Shown: piece after piece, positions 44,283 to 52,761 of the stretch
Position numbering within the stretch: position 1 is the first letter of the stretch
Layout: each line of letters opens with the position of its first letter
From: Trinickia dabaoshanensis
GTDB lineage: Bacteria > Pseudomonadota > Gammaproteobacteria > Burkholderiales > Burkholderiaceae
Direction of reading: 5' to 3'
Length of the DNA: 64,000 nucleotides
NCBI RefSeq assembly: GCF_002879885.1
Contig: NZ_PNYA01000022.1
Coordinates: 62,001-126,000, forward strand
Program-made: the position numbers and the translations under genes
Notes under the pieces: model-generated
What the model saw: only the letters and a program-made list of their open reading frames with translations
What the model was told of the DNA's origin: nothing
The model's database searches: none

Positions 44283-45080
44283 TCACGGCGCGGTCGCGAC
44301 CGCGATGCCCCAGACGAGCAGCAGTCCTCCCGCAGCAAAGGGGAGCCACCGTTCCCGGGGCAATAGCTTTTCGAGCATGACGTAGATCGACAGCGCGACG
44401 ACCCAAAGCACATTCATTACGCCGAACGCGAACAATAGCGCCATCAGTACGCCGCAACAGCCGACGCAATACATGCCATGGCGCCAACCCATGGTCCAAG
44501 CGCCGAGGGTGCCGTCGCGCCATTCATTGAGAAGAAAACCGATCGGGGAGGCACACCGGGTCAGGCACCGGCGCTTCAGCGGGGTAAGTTGAAATACGCC
44601 GGCGACGATCAGGAGCCCGCCTGCAAAGCGCGGGGTCGCGCTGACCATCATCGGAGTGAGTAGGCGAGCCTCGAGCAAGCCCCACTGCGCAAGCGTGGCC
44701 AGAACACTGAACGCGAACCACACGGCGAGATATCCGAGGACAAACACGCCGGCTTTCGCGCATGGGAGGCGCCGGACGCGCCGCTGGTGGGCCAAGGACG
44801 CGAAACTCATGACCATCGGTATGCTCGAGGGGAGCATCATCGCGGCCATCATGACGCCCCACATCGCGAGCACCAACAATAAGTCGATGACTCCCCACCC
44901 CATCATGCTCGGCATCGTCGCGACGGCCACCGTGTCCATATGGGCCATGCCCCAACTCAAGTAGAGCACGTAGGTCCATGCGAGCGTTGCGCATGCCGCA
45001 AGCCCTGAAAGCACGATCACGCGATCACGCACGGGCAGCCGGGCGATCGCGGCTTCGCCTCTGACACCCTGCTCAACCAT
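44283..45080 (-). CDS. DUF2182 membrane protein
   Basis: A 265-residue inner-membrane protein of the DUF2182 family, described as predicted metal-binding. The ATG at 45080 overlaps the stop of the DUF1326 gene by 8 bases, so translation is coupled; an upstream in-frame ATG at 45170 would lie far inside that gene. About seven helices are seen, with the family marks MWGVMMAAMMLPSSIPMVMSF and GWRHGMYCVGCCGVLMALLF, whose His, Met and Cys residues could bind a metal. DUF1326-DUF2182 pairs recur in bacteria, but the function is unknown. Confidence 0.85.
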   Translation of the reverse strand: MVEQGVRGEAAIARLPVRDRVIVLSGLAACATLAWTYVLYLSWGMAHMDTVAVATMPSMMGWGVIDLLLVLAMWGVMMAAMMLPSSIPMVMSFASLAHQRRVRRLPCAKAGVFVLGYLAVWFAFSVLATLAQWGLLEARLLTPMMVSATPRFAGGLLIVAGVFQLTPLKRRCLTRCASPIGFLLNEWRDGTLGAWTMGWRHGMYCVGCCGVLMALLFAFGVMNVLWVVALSIYVMLEKLLPRERWLPFAAGGLLLVWGIAVATAP

Positions 45081-45675
45081 GGTAGGCGAATGGAGAATAG
45101 AACCCGTTTCGGTCGGCGATTTCTCTGGAGAATCCGTGATCGGTAAATCGGAAGCGTTTCGATTTTCCAATCACGGCGGTGAATCCCGGGACAGGGGTAA
45201 GCGGATGATTCCCGAGCGTCACGTCACCGCCATCCTGACCAGGGATCGCCTCGATCTCGATGTCGGCAATCTCGGGAATGCGAAGGCTGCGTCGTTTCCC
45301 CTCGAGTTGGTACTCGATCGCAACCGGCCTCACGCCCATGACTTCGCCGATCATCGGCCCCAGCGCTGCAAGCGGCCCTCCGGCTTGACCGGAAAAAATC
45401 TGACCTAGCGCGGCCTGCTGCGGCGCTGTCCCGCGTTCGTCCAAGTAGAGCGCCACCCTCCACTTGTTCTCGAGCATATGGCCCGGCGAATAGGCGAAGA
45501 GCGCGGCGTTCAAACCGTCCAGCACCGTGCCGGCGAACTCGCCCTGATCGACATGCCAACCGATCAATACGGCGCAGTCGCCATCCGAAGGCGGCCCGAG
45601 ACAAACGCAACTGCACGGCGCATAACAGTTGCAGCTTTCGAAATACGTCCCGGTCACCTTCCAGTTTTCGGCCAT
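45073..45675 (-). CDS. DUF1326 protein
   Basis: A 200-residue protein from ATG 45675 (GGAGGG upstream). The N-terminus WKVTGTYFESCNCYAPCSCVCLG carries a Cys-rich C.C...C.C pattern typical of DUF1326 and suited to metal binding; the rest is beta-rich (AVLIGWHVDQGEFAGTVLDGL). No signal peptide or membrane segment, so cytoplasmic. It leads the DUF2182 gene, with an 8-base overlap. Together they are probably a metal-handling pair (inference). Confidence 0.85.
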   Translation of the reverse strand: MAENWKVTGTYFESCNCYAPCSCVCLGPPSDGDCAVLIGWHVDQGEFAGTVLDGLNAALFAYSPGHMLENKWRVALYLDERGTAPQQAALGQIFSGQAGGPLAALGPMIGEVMGVRPVAIEYQLEGKRRSLRIPEIADIEIEAIPGQDGGDVTLGNHPLTPVPGFTAVIGKSKRFRFTDHGFSREIADRNGFYSPFAYHG

Positions 45676-45887
45676 GACGATTCCCTCCATCGTACGAATA
45701 CGTGCAAGCGGTGCGCGGCCGGCGAATGAGTTTTTAAGTGTAGGTCGAAACGGCGCGGGCGAACTATGGCGTAAACGTGCGCTACCGCACGGCGACGGAT
45801 CGAATCCGCACCATTCGCTATGGGGAAGACGATTACTTCGCGTCTCTGCCTTGTTCGACGGCCGAGGTGTCGATCAATGGGCTGAGC

Positions 45888-45893
45888 TATACT
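45888..45893 (+). promoter_or_regulatory. -10 element (TATACT) of the trpS leader transcript
   Basis: TATACT matches the sigma-70 -10 consensus at 5 of 6 positions. It ends 7 bases before the leader ATG at 45901. No good -35 box is seen at the usual distance, so the promoter may need help or be weak. Confidence 0.5.
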
Positions 45894-45900
45894 CGCCGTT

Positions 45901-45951
45901 ATGGATACGAAACCGCTCTCGTTGAACTTGCACGGTTGGTGGCGCGCCTGA
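45901..45951 (+). CDS. Trp-Trp leader peptide of trpS attenuator
   Basis: A 16-codon frame, MDTKPLSLNLHGWWRA, ending at TGA 45949-45951, with tandem Trp codons at 45937-45942, as in the trpL leaders of tryptophan operons. No ribosome site lies before the ATG; it begins 7 bases after a -10 hexamer, so the transcript is predicted to be leaderless. GGCGGC at 45956-45961, just after the stop, can pair with GCCGCC at 45992-45997, the left arm of the terminator, giving an antiterminator. A ribosome waiting at UGG UGG could thus let trpS be read. This is inferred from sequence only. Confidence 0.7.
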   Translation: MDTKPLSLNLHGWWRA

Positions 45952-45989
45952 GCACGGCGGCCCGTTTCCCCACGCATTTCCCAAACGTG

Positions 45990-47076
<1,087 letters not shown>

Positions 47077-47122
47077 AGATTATGGGCATCGCGTGGTCCA
47101 ACGCCGAGCGCTCGTGGGCTCC

Positions 47123-47647
47123 TTACGATTGTTGCGGGTCGGCAGATGTACTATGCAGCCGCTCGTAGTAATGCCGAATACGCGACAACGCGTATTCGGC
47201 AGCGGCCTCACGGATTTCATTGCGGCTGCCCGCAAAGCGGACGGTTTCCGTGAAAGTCACGCAGGGCCCCGCCTCTTGACGCCAAGCCCATGCGAAGCAC
47301 TGCGTGCCCGGCGGCGGCGCCTCGCCGTCACCGCCGGAATCGGCGACGCCCGTATTGGACACTGCCACGTCCGCGGTGCACCCCTGCGCCTCCAGGGCGC
47401 CTTCAGCCATTTCGCGCGCGACCTGCTCGCTGGTCAGTCCGTAACGGTCCATGGTTGCTTGCCGCACGCCGAGAAAACCCGCCTTGCCGGTGGGCGAGTA
47501 AGTGACGAACCCGACGTCCAAACATCCACCGCTTCCGGGTACGGCCGCCAGCGTGGCGGCAATCAGTCCGCCCGTACAGGATTCGGCGGTCACGAGCTTA
47601 AGGCTGGCCGAGGTCATGAAGGAAACGACATCTTTCGCAGTACTCAT
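47123..47647 (-). CDS. CinA-family (PncC-type) amidohydrolase
   Basis: A 174-residue CinA C-terminal-domain protein, the fold of nicotinamide-nucleotide amidase PncC, which returns NMN to nicotinate mononucleotide and ammonia. The start at 47647 has GGAGA before it. Marks: KLVTAESCTGGLIAATLAAVPGSG with the nucleophile Ser, VGFVTYSPTGKAGFLGV and a late AVSNTGVADSGG. It ends 47 bases from trpS, tail to tail. A G+C-rich hairpin (GGCCGGC-GCCGGCC, 47676-47694) lies in its 5' leader. Confidence 0.85.
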   Translation of the reverse strand: MSTAKDVVSFMTSASLKLVTAESCTGGLIAATLAAVPGSGGCLDVGFVTYSPTGKAGFLGVRQATMDRYGLTSEQVAREMAEGALEAQGCTADVAVSNTGVADSGGDGEAPPPGTQCFAWAWRQEAGPCVTFTETVRFAGSRNEIREAAAEYALSRIRHYYERLHSTSADPQQS

Positions 47648-48004
47648 CGTTCGTCTCCGCATCGGGGGTGTGGGCGGCCGGCAATGCGCCGGCCGGCGAT
47701 TCGTTCGGTGATGCAACGCGCGTTCCAGCGGCACGCAACCCATCCGGTTCGGGACCTTTATATGAGCGGCACGTCGGCTTCAGCCCGGTGCCAGGCGTCT
47801 CGCGGGCCGAAATTTGGGATAGAGGAAGAGTGATTTCCGATACGTAACGTATCGTCCTGGGGAGGCGACACGCCTATTGGGCGCACTGAATAAGCCTCAA
47901 CCAAGCCTGGGAGAGCGGCTCGATATCCTGGGCCCGCCATTGCAGGCAGGCGAGCGTCGAGATAGTGGTAGCATCGATCGATCTAACGCGACGTCAACAA
48001 CGAG
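47648..48004. other. intergenic stretch with palindrome, upstream of the HEPN module
   Basis: About 360 bases without a gene. It holds the 47676-47694 hairpin near the CinA-type gene and, at 47838-47854, an exact inverted repeat CGATACGT-A-ACGTATCG. The G+C content drops towards 48000. Confidence 0.6.
47838..47854. promoter_or_regulatory. 17-bp palindrome CGATACGTAACGTATCG
   Basis: Eight-base arms mirror each other around a single A. It lies 151 bases upstream of the two-gene HEPN module and has no other gene close by on that side, so it may be its operator. Confidence 0.45.
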
Positions 48005-48487
48005 ATGGACGAATTTGAAGAGAAGGTGCGACTGTATCGGGATCGCGTTGCCGCCTTTATGATGCAGGCGCACGGGTGGTGTACGGCACGCGGGCTGGTT
48101 GTCGAGGAGGTCACGACAGAGCTGCTCGAGGAGGCACTTCCGAAATACGAAGCCAACAGTCTGCATATCTTGACGCCGGACCGTCAGCCACTCGCGGAAC
48201 TGCTTCCGACAGGATCGGCAATAATTGGGGCCCTTGGGAGGATCGATCTGAGGGGCACCCTGGCAAGGCACGCATTTCTCTTTCAGACGGGAAAGGGACC
48301 GAGGGTATCGCTCAGCGACACATCCGCGGACGGAAAAACGTCGAGCGATACGCCCCGCCCGATAATCTCGGGGATCGAAGGCGATGGGTGGTATTGGTAC
48401 GAGGCATTCATCAGGCGAGCAAAACAGGTTGATGAAAACCTTTTCCTCGACTTACTCACGGATGTATCGGACTATGAGTTCCAGTAA
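48005..48487 (+). CDS. unknown partner protein of the HEPN gene
   Basis: A 160-residue cytoplasmic protein from ATG 48005. It begins with an acidic helix (MDEFEEKVRLYRDRVAAF) and later has a low-complexity linker (SLSDTSADGKTSSDTPRPI) and GDGWYWYEAFIRRAKQVDENLF. I recognise no family. It overlaps the HEPN-like gene by 14 bases, so the two are co-translated, the usual sign of a toxin-antitoxin or other two-part system; this would be the first-encoded partner. The local G+C content is lower than that of the neighbours. Function unknown. Confidence 0.6.
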   Translation: MDEFEEKVRLYRDRVAAFMMQAHGWCTARGLVVEEVTTELLEEALPKYEANSLHILTPDRQPLAELLPTGSAIIGALGRIDLRGTLARHAFLFQTGKGPRVSLSDTSADGKTSSDTPRPIISGIEGDGWYWYEAFIRRAKQVDENLFLDLLTDVSDYEFQ

Positions 48488-49026
48488 CCCTCTCGAGCCA
48501 ATCTACAGGGCCTATGTGGTGTCGAGCGACTGTTTCAGGGTCGTCCAGCGCACGGTTAGCCGACAGCAGGCGGCGCTTGTCCAACGTACTCAGTTCCACG
48601 GGGCGTCCGAGGAAGCGGCTAAGACAGCCATCATGGACGCTTCGAAGCAGGCCGCCGATCTCGCCATTCTGGCGTTATTCGCTACCTTTGAACGCTTCGT
48701 CATCGAGCACCTGCAGGCGGCGCACCGATTACTGCGCAACGGGCACCCGATCGGGTACGCCAGTAGGCTAGCCAAAAAATTTCGAAGACGAAGTCGAGTA
48801 CTGGAGGTTTGACGAAGTCCTAGAACTTTTTAAAGGAGAAATCGATTCCGTCCTGATCGGAAATGCAAAACAAATAAAAGACTATCGCGACTGGATTGCG
48901 CATCGGAATACTCGGCGTCCGCGCCCCTCTGTACCTGAACCACGAACAGCGTTCGAGATCTTGACTGCAATCGTCGAGCAGATTCGGATGAAACACACGC
49001 CTCCTGCTCTACCCATCGATGCGTAA
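48474..49026 (+). pseudogene. HEPN-like nuclease gene with a frameshift
   Basis: The first part (ATG 48474 to the A6 run at 48774-48779) encodes about 103 residues with ADLAILALFATFERFVIEHLQ, typical of RiboL-PSP-HEPN/MAE_28990-type proteins, then stops at 48812 in its own frame. One base later, at TTTC (48780-48783), another frame continues the same protein to 49026: FEDEVEYWRFDEVLELF and then DYRDWIAHRN, the R-x4-H active motif of HEPN ribonucleases (Arg at 48886, His at 48901). A single-base change in the A run best explains this; a +1 slip on UUU C is possible. If the shift is real the toxin is off or only rarely made. A sequence error cannot be ruled out. Confidence 0.6.
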
Positions 49027-49070
49027 GCGGCCCCGGTACGGAAGCACTGACGGATAACACAGTGCTGCCG

Positions 49071-49916
49071 CTACTCCGCGACTTGCAAGGTTCCTTCGGC
49101 GCCATCGGCCGACGTACGCTCCGGTAACTGCTGCGCCATATAACGCCCGGGTGTCGCGCCGAATGTGCTTCGGAAGACCTCGATGAAAGCACTTACGTTT
49201 TCATAGCCCAATTCCAGCGCGATGCGGGTGACAGGCGCGCCCTCCGCCACGCGCTCCAGCGCCGCCAGCATGCGCGCTTGCTGACGCCAACGCCCGAAGG
49301 TCAGCCCCGTCTGTGCAATGAATCTGCGGCTCATCGTGCGCGGCGACACGCCCGCCCAGGCAGCCCACTCCTCCTGACGCCGGTTGTCGCCGAGGTCACG
49401 TGTCAAAGCATCGGTAATCTTCACGAGCGCCGGGTCGGTCGGACGCGGCAGATGCAGGGGCTCCGCTTGTGCGGCCAGCAACTCGTCGATGATCACTTCG
49501 GCGATGCGTTCCTGAGCGGCATCGAGCGGCGAGCCCGCCCATCCTCCCGCACGGTGCACGGCCTCGCGCAGCAAAGGCGTGGTCCGGATGGCGCGCGCAC
49601 TGGACGGTAGTTCGCGACACCGATCTTCGCTGATAAATACGCTCCATCCTGCGAAAGGTCCGAACGATCGCACCGAATGTTCGACATGCGGCGGTATCCA
49701 GATCGCGTGAATCGCAGGCACGACCCATTGTTGCGACGCGATGCCAACCGACACGAGTCCCGTCATCGCACCCATCAATTGCCCGCGAGGATGGCTATGA
49801 CTCGAAACCACGCGCGGCATGGGTTGTCTGAGTTCGCCCGCGGCGAGAAACGGCCCATCGTTCGATACGACGAGATCGCCCGGGACAATGGTGATAGCGG
49901 AAGACGGCTCGTTCAC
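49071..49916 (-). CDS. AraC-family regulator with cupin domain
   Basis: A 281-residue AraC protein, taken from GTG 49916 although the frame runs to a TTG at 49973 and an ATG at 49820; the start is uncertain. The N-terminal cupin has HSHPRGQL and HAIWIPPHVEHSV, like AraC_binding domains of efflux and drug-response regulators. The C-terminal DNA-binding part (about 180-265) has WAAWAGVSPRTMSRRFIAQTGLTFGRWRQQ and IALELGYENVSAFIEVFRSTFGATPGRY, both helix-turn-helix units. It is divergent from the oxidoreductase at 50019 and likely controls it. Confidence 0.83.
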   Translation of the reverse strand: MNEPSSAITIVPGDLVVSNDGPFLAAGELRQPMPRVVSSHSHPRGQLMGAMTGLVSVGIASQQWVVPAIHAIWIPPHVEHSVRSFGPFAGWSVFISEDRCRELPSSARAIRTTPLLREAVHRAGGWAGSPLDAAQERIAEVIIDELLAAQAEPLHLPRPTDPALVKITDALTRDLGDNRRQEEWAAWAGVSPRTMSRRFIAQTGLTFGRWRQQARMLAALERVAEGAPVTRIALELGYENVSAFIEVFRSTFGATPGRYMAQQLPERTSADGAEGTLQVAE

Positions 49917-50018
49917 TTTGACGGAAATGGCGTATGGGATGACCGTTTTACCGCAGCCCGGCCCCGGCCGCAAACGTAGACTCTCGCATCATCGCACACC
50001 ACCGACAGGGATCGAACC

Positions 50019-50978
50019 ATGATGAAGGCAGCAGTCGTCACCGCACAGGGAACAAAGCCGAGCTATACGGATTTTCGACGCCCGGAACCGTCCGCGGGCG
50101 AGTACATCGTGGAGGTACGCGCCTCCGCCTTGAGCCAACTCGCGCGAGGCAAGGCGGCCGGCCGCCACTATTCCTCATCGAAGGTCTATCCGCAGGTCGC
50201 GGGTGTCGATGGCGTGGGACGATTGGACGACGGCCGGCGTGTCTATTTCTTCGGGGCGAGCGAACCTTTTGGCGCGATGGCCCAGTTCGCGCCGGTGGCG
50301 CAAGAACAATGCATCGCGTTGCCTGCCTCGATTAGCGATGTGACGGCCGCCGCGATCGCCATTCCGGGCATGTCGTCTTGGGCGGCTCTGACCGAACGAG
50401 CACACCTCATTCGCGGCGAGACGGTGTTGGTCAACGGCGCGACCGGCGAATCCGGGCAACTGGCAGTCCAAGTCGCGCGCATGATGGGCGCGGACAGGAT
50501 CATCGCGACGGGCCGTGATCGCGCGAAACTCGAGCGCTTATGCGAGCGCGGCGCCGATTCGATCATCATGCTGACGGACGACGAAAGCGAGACGAAGGAA
50601 GCGTTCGCAGCGGCGTTCCGCTCAGGCGTCGATGTCGTGCTGGACTACCTATGGGGGCCCAGTGCTCGCGCATTACTCGTCGCCGCCGCGAGCGCATCCC
50701 CGGCCGAGCGCGCGCTACGATTCGTGCAAATCGGCTCGATCAGCGGATTGGAGATCTCGTTGCCCGCCGCCGTGCTGCGCTCGAAACCGATCAGCGTGAT
50801 GGGAAGCGGCATCGGCAGCATTGCGTTGCCCCGTCTATTGCGGGCAATCGAAGCCGTGCTGCACGCGGCGGCCGATGGCGGTCTGCAGATCGAGACGGAC
50901 GACGTACCGCTGGCGGAATTGGACCGCCATTGGGACGACGATGGCGGAAAGGGGCGCAAGGTGTTCGTGATCGATTGA
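50019..50978 (+). CDS. zinc-free quinone/medium-chain oxidoreductase
   Basis: A 319-residue MDR-superfamily NADPH oxidoreductase. ATG 50019 (or 50022) is the start. The GroES-like half has EYIVEVRASALSQLARGKAAGRHY and VAGVDGVGRL; the Rossmann part has TVLVNGATGESGQLAVQVARMMGADRIIATGRD, the NADPH loop. Zinc ligands are absent, so it belongs to the quinone-oxidoreductase branch. The divergent AraC gene is the likely regulator. Substrate unknown; the location suggests a stress response (inference). Confidence 0.83.
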   Translation: MMKAAVVTAQGTKPSYTDFRRPEPSAGEYIVEVRASALSQLARGKAAGRHYSSSKVYPQVAGVDGVGRLDDGRRVYFFGASEPFGAMAQFAPVAQEQCIALPASISDVTAAAIAIPGMSSWAALTERAHLIRGETVLVNGATGESGQLAVQVARMMGADRIIATGRDRAKLERLCERGADSIIMLTDDESETKEAFAAAFRSGVDVVLDYLWGPSARALLVAAASASPAERALRFVQIGSISGLEISLPAAVLRSKPISVMGSGIGSIALPRLLRAIEAVLHAAADGGLQIETDDVPLAELDRHWDDDGGKGRKVFVID

Positions 50979-51084
50979 AGTCGAACGCGGCAGCGCCTTC
51001 GGGCACCTGCTCCTCCTATGGTCGATGCAACGACCCGCGCGGTCGGCCCCGGGGCAATTCACTCCTACAACGCGACAGTGCCGC

Positions 51085-51145
51085 TTCGCCATTTCGTTCG
51101 CGGTTTCGCAAAGGAGGGAACAGCCTGACGCAGGCGGGATAGGGT
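51085..51145 (+). promoter_or_regulatory. PIP/hrpII box and -10 upstream of effector candidate 1
   Basis: TTCGC (51085-51089), 15 bases, TTCGC (51105-51109): an exact PIP box, also TTCG-N16-TTCG. TAGGGT (51140-51145) fits YANNNT and begins 30 bases after the box, as in HrpX-type promoters of Xanthomonas. The expected start of transcription is near 51152. Confidence 0.7.
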
Positions 51146-51161
51146 GATGCTAGACCATGTC

Positions 51162-51926
51162 ATGGAGATTCCGGTGCCTATCACTTTTCCGCCGAAAATC
51201 GCAACGCAGCCCCGCCCTAGGAGCGACACGTTAGTCAGCAGAACTGACGATTCACACTCGAGTGAACCCGAGCGAGCCCCTTCCTTAGGAGCACTGCCAG
51301 ACCTTCCACGGCCTTCCCGCTTGACCGGTACGGCGCTGGCAATCAATAGCGCTTCCTCGCGTCGAAACAGCATGATAGGCACGAAGAAGGCTGAGGGGAC
51401 GGAATCGCCACAACCTCCGCACTCCGAGATAAAGCCCGAACCTCCGCAACAACCTCCTCACGCCTATGGTACATACCAAAGTCACGGCGCTTGGAATGAC
51501 GAGGAGATTCAGGAATGGGCCGATATTGAAAAAAAGATGCCAAAAATGGCAGATTTCGACGATCTGAAGCGCGTATTGCAATCAGTCAAAGACTTGACCG
51601 AGGGTAAAGCTGAGAAAGTACAGGGTCAGGCGATCCTTCATATCGTAAAGAACGATCTCACTGACCATCTCGATGGCATGACGCCGGCTCAACTCGAGGC
51701 GATGCTGCACGAAATTAAGGTTTTCCCGCAAAAACACATTAATTTATTTGTCTACAAGCTTCAGGGGCATTTCCTCAAAAAATACAAAGACAGCGGCCGA
51801 GCGTCATTTGCCGAAATGCAGAATTTCATGGAGAAAGCCATGGCAATATTAGGACCGCGAGCCATGGGGGCCTTCAATCCTGATAGAAATCAAGCATTCG
51901 AATTAGCATGGCAATTATCGAATTGA
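51162..51926 (+). CDS. candidate type III effector 1, Pro-rich
   Basis: About 254 residues. The ATG at 51162 is used because the predicted transcript begins near 51152; the frame is open to GTG 51144 and ATG 51147. Residues 1-65 are Ser/Arg/Pro-rich with no hydrophobic signal, as in type III secreted proteins. A Pro-rich linker (PQPPHSEIKPEPPQQPPHA) follows, then an alpha-helical part (WADIEKKMPKMADFDDLKRVL; GMTPAQLEAMLHEIKVFPQ; FAEMQNFMEKAMAILGP). No family recognised. G+C is lower than the neighbours. The PIP box upstream suggests control by HrpB/HrpX. Its 3' end overlaps the convergent GntR gene by 37 bases. Confidence 0.65.
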   Translation: MEIPVPITFPPKIATQPRPRSDTLVSRTDDSHSSEPERAPSLGALPDLPRPSRLTGTALAINSASSRRNSMIGTKKAEGTESPQPPHSEIKPEPPQQPPHAYGTYQSHGAWNDEEIQEWADIEKKMPKMADFDDLKRVLQSVKDLTEGKAEKVQGQAILHIVKNDLTDHLDGMTPAQLEAMLHEIKVFPQKHINLFVYKLQGHFLKKYKDSGRASFAEMQNFMEKAMAILGPRAMGAFNPDRNQAFELAWQLSN

Positions 51927-52636
51927 AAAAACTGCCGGCCGACGAAATCGATGTGCGTGAACATGGCTTGCTGCGCGGCATCCGGATTGCGCTCGCGTAC
52001 GGATAGGAAGATCGATTCGTGCTGACGCATACGTTGCGCGCACTGTACGGCCGCGTTCGCGTTGTTCACCGTCGCATCGAATGTGTTGGCCGCGATATGT
52101 TCTCGCAGCATCGTGATGACGCTCGCATAGAACTGCCCCAGCATCCGGTTGTGCGCCGCCGACATCAATACCGTATGAAACTCGCAGTCCATGCGCGCTT
52201 CTTCCGCCACGTCCTGCTCGATCACCGCATCGTGCATCCGCGCGAGTACGGTTTCCAAGCGCGAAATTTCCGCGGGCGTTGAGCGCGCCGCGGCGAAACG
52301 CGCCGCCGCGCATTCGAACACCATCCGGAATTCAAGGGTTTCCTCGCGCAACGGGGGCTGTTCCGCCACGAGCTGCAGCCACGGCGCCGTGAGGGCGGCC
52401 GGCTGCTTGCGCACCACATAAACGCCACTGCCCCGCTTCGTCTCGAGCATCCCTTTGCTGACGAGGTGCCGGATCGCCTCGCGCACCGTCGGGCGCGATA
52501 CGCCGAAGTGCTGGGCGAGCGCGCGCTCGGCGGGCAGACGCTCGGACGCTCCGCCCCAGCTACCGTCGAGCACCTTCTCCTCGATTTGACGCACGACTTT
52601 GTCGAGTACGCCCGTAGAAAGCCTGTGAAATCCCAT
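51890..52636 (-). CDS. GntR-family (FadR subfamily) regulator of galactarate genes
   Basis: A 248-residue FadR-type regulator. The start at 52636 (MGFHRLSTGVLDKVVRQIEEKVLDG) gives the standard winged-helix at about 10-75 with SERLPAERALAQHFGVSRPTVREAIRHL. The C-terminal all-helical FCD domain (from EETLEFRMVFECAAARFAA) binds small acids, often with a metal held by His residues. It is divergent from garD, with an operator-like site between, so it most likely represses garD and perhaps the MFS gene at 59098. Effector would be galactarate or a breakdown product (inference). Confidence 0.88.
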   Translation of the reverse strand: MGFHRLSTGVLDKVVRQIEEKVLDGSWGGASERLPAERALAQHFGVSRPTVREAIRHLVSKGMLETKRGSGVYVVRKQPAALTAPWLQLVAEQPPLREETLEFRMVFECAAARFAAARSTPAEISRLETVLARMHDAVIEQDVAEEARMDCEFHTVLMSAAHNRMLGQFYASVITMLREHIAANTFDATVNNANAAVQCAQRMRQHESIFLSVRERNPDAAQQAMFTHIDFVGRQFFQFDNCHANSNA

Positions 52637-52656
52637 GGTGCATCCCGGCTTCAAAG

Positions 52657-52667
52657 TGGCCAGACCA
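52657..52667. promoter_or_regulatory. FadR-type GntR operator candidate TGGCCAGACCA
   Basis: It fits the FadR-subfamily pattern TNGTNNNACNA with one mismatch and lies between the GntR start (52636) and garD (52762). Confidence 0.5.
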
Positions 52668-52761
52668 ATTTGCCCTGTGTCGGACGCGAGACCACCCTAT
52701 GCGGGCACGGTTGCATCGACACGGCAGGACGGCGCGCCGTCCCACGATTTTGGAGACAAAC

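Noticed and set aside
48774-48783. Programmed +1 frameshift as the normal way to make the HEPN protein
   Set aside because: UUU C is a possible slip site, but a base gained or lost in the A6 run is simpler and there is no stimulating structure that I can see; left open only as an alternative.
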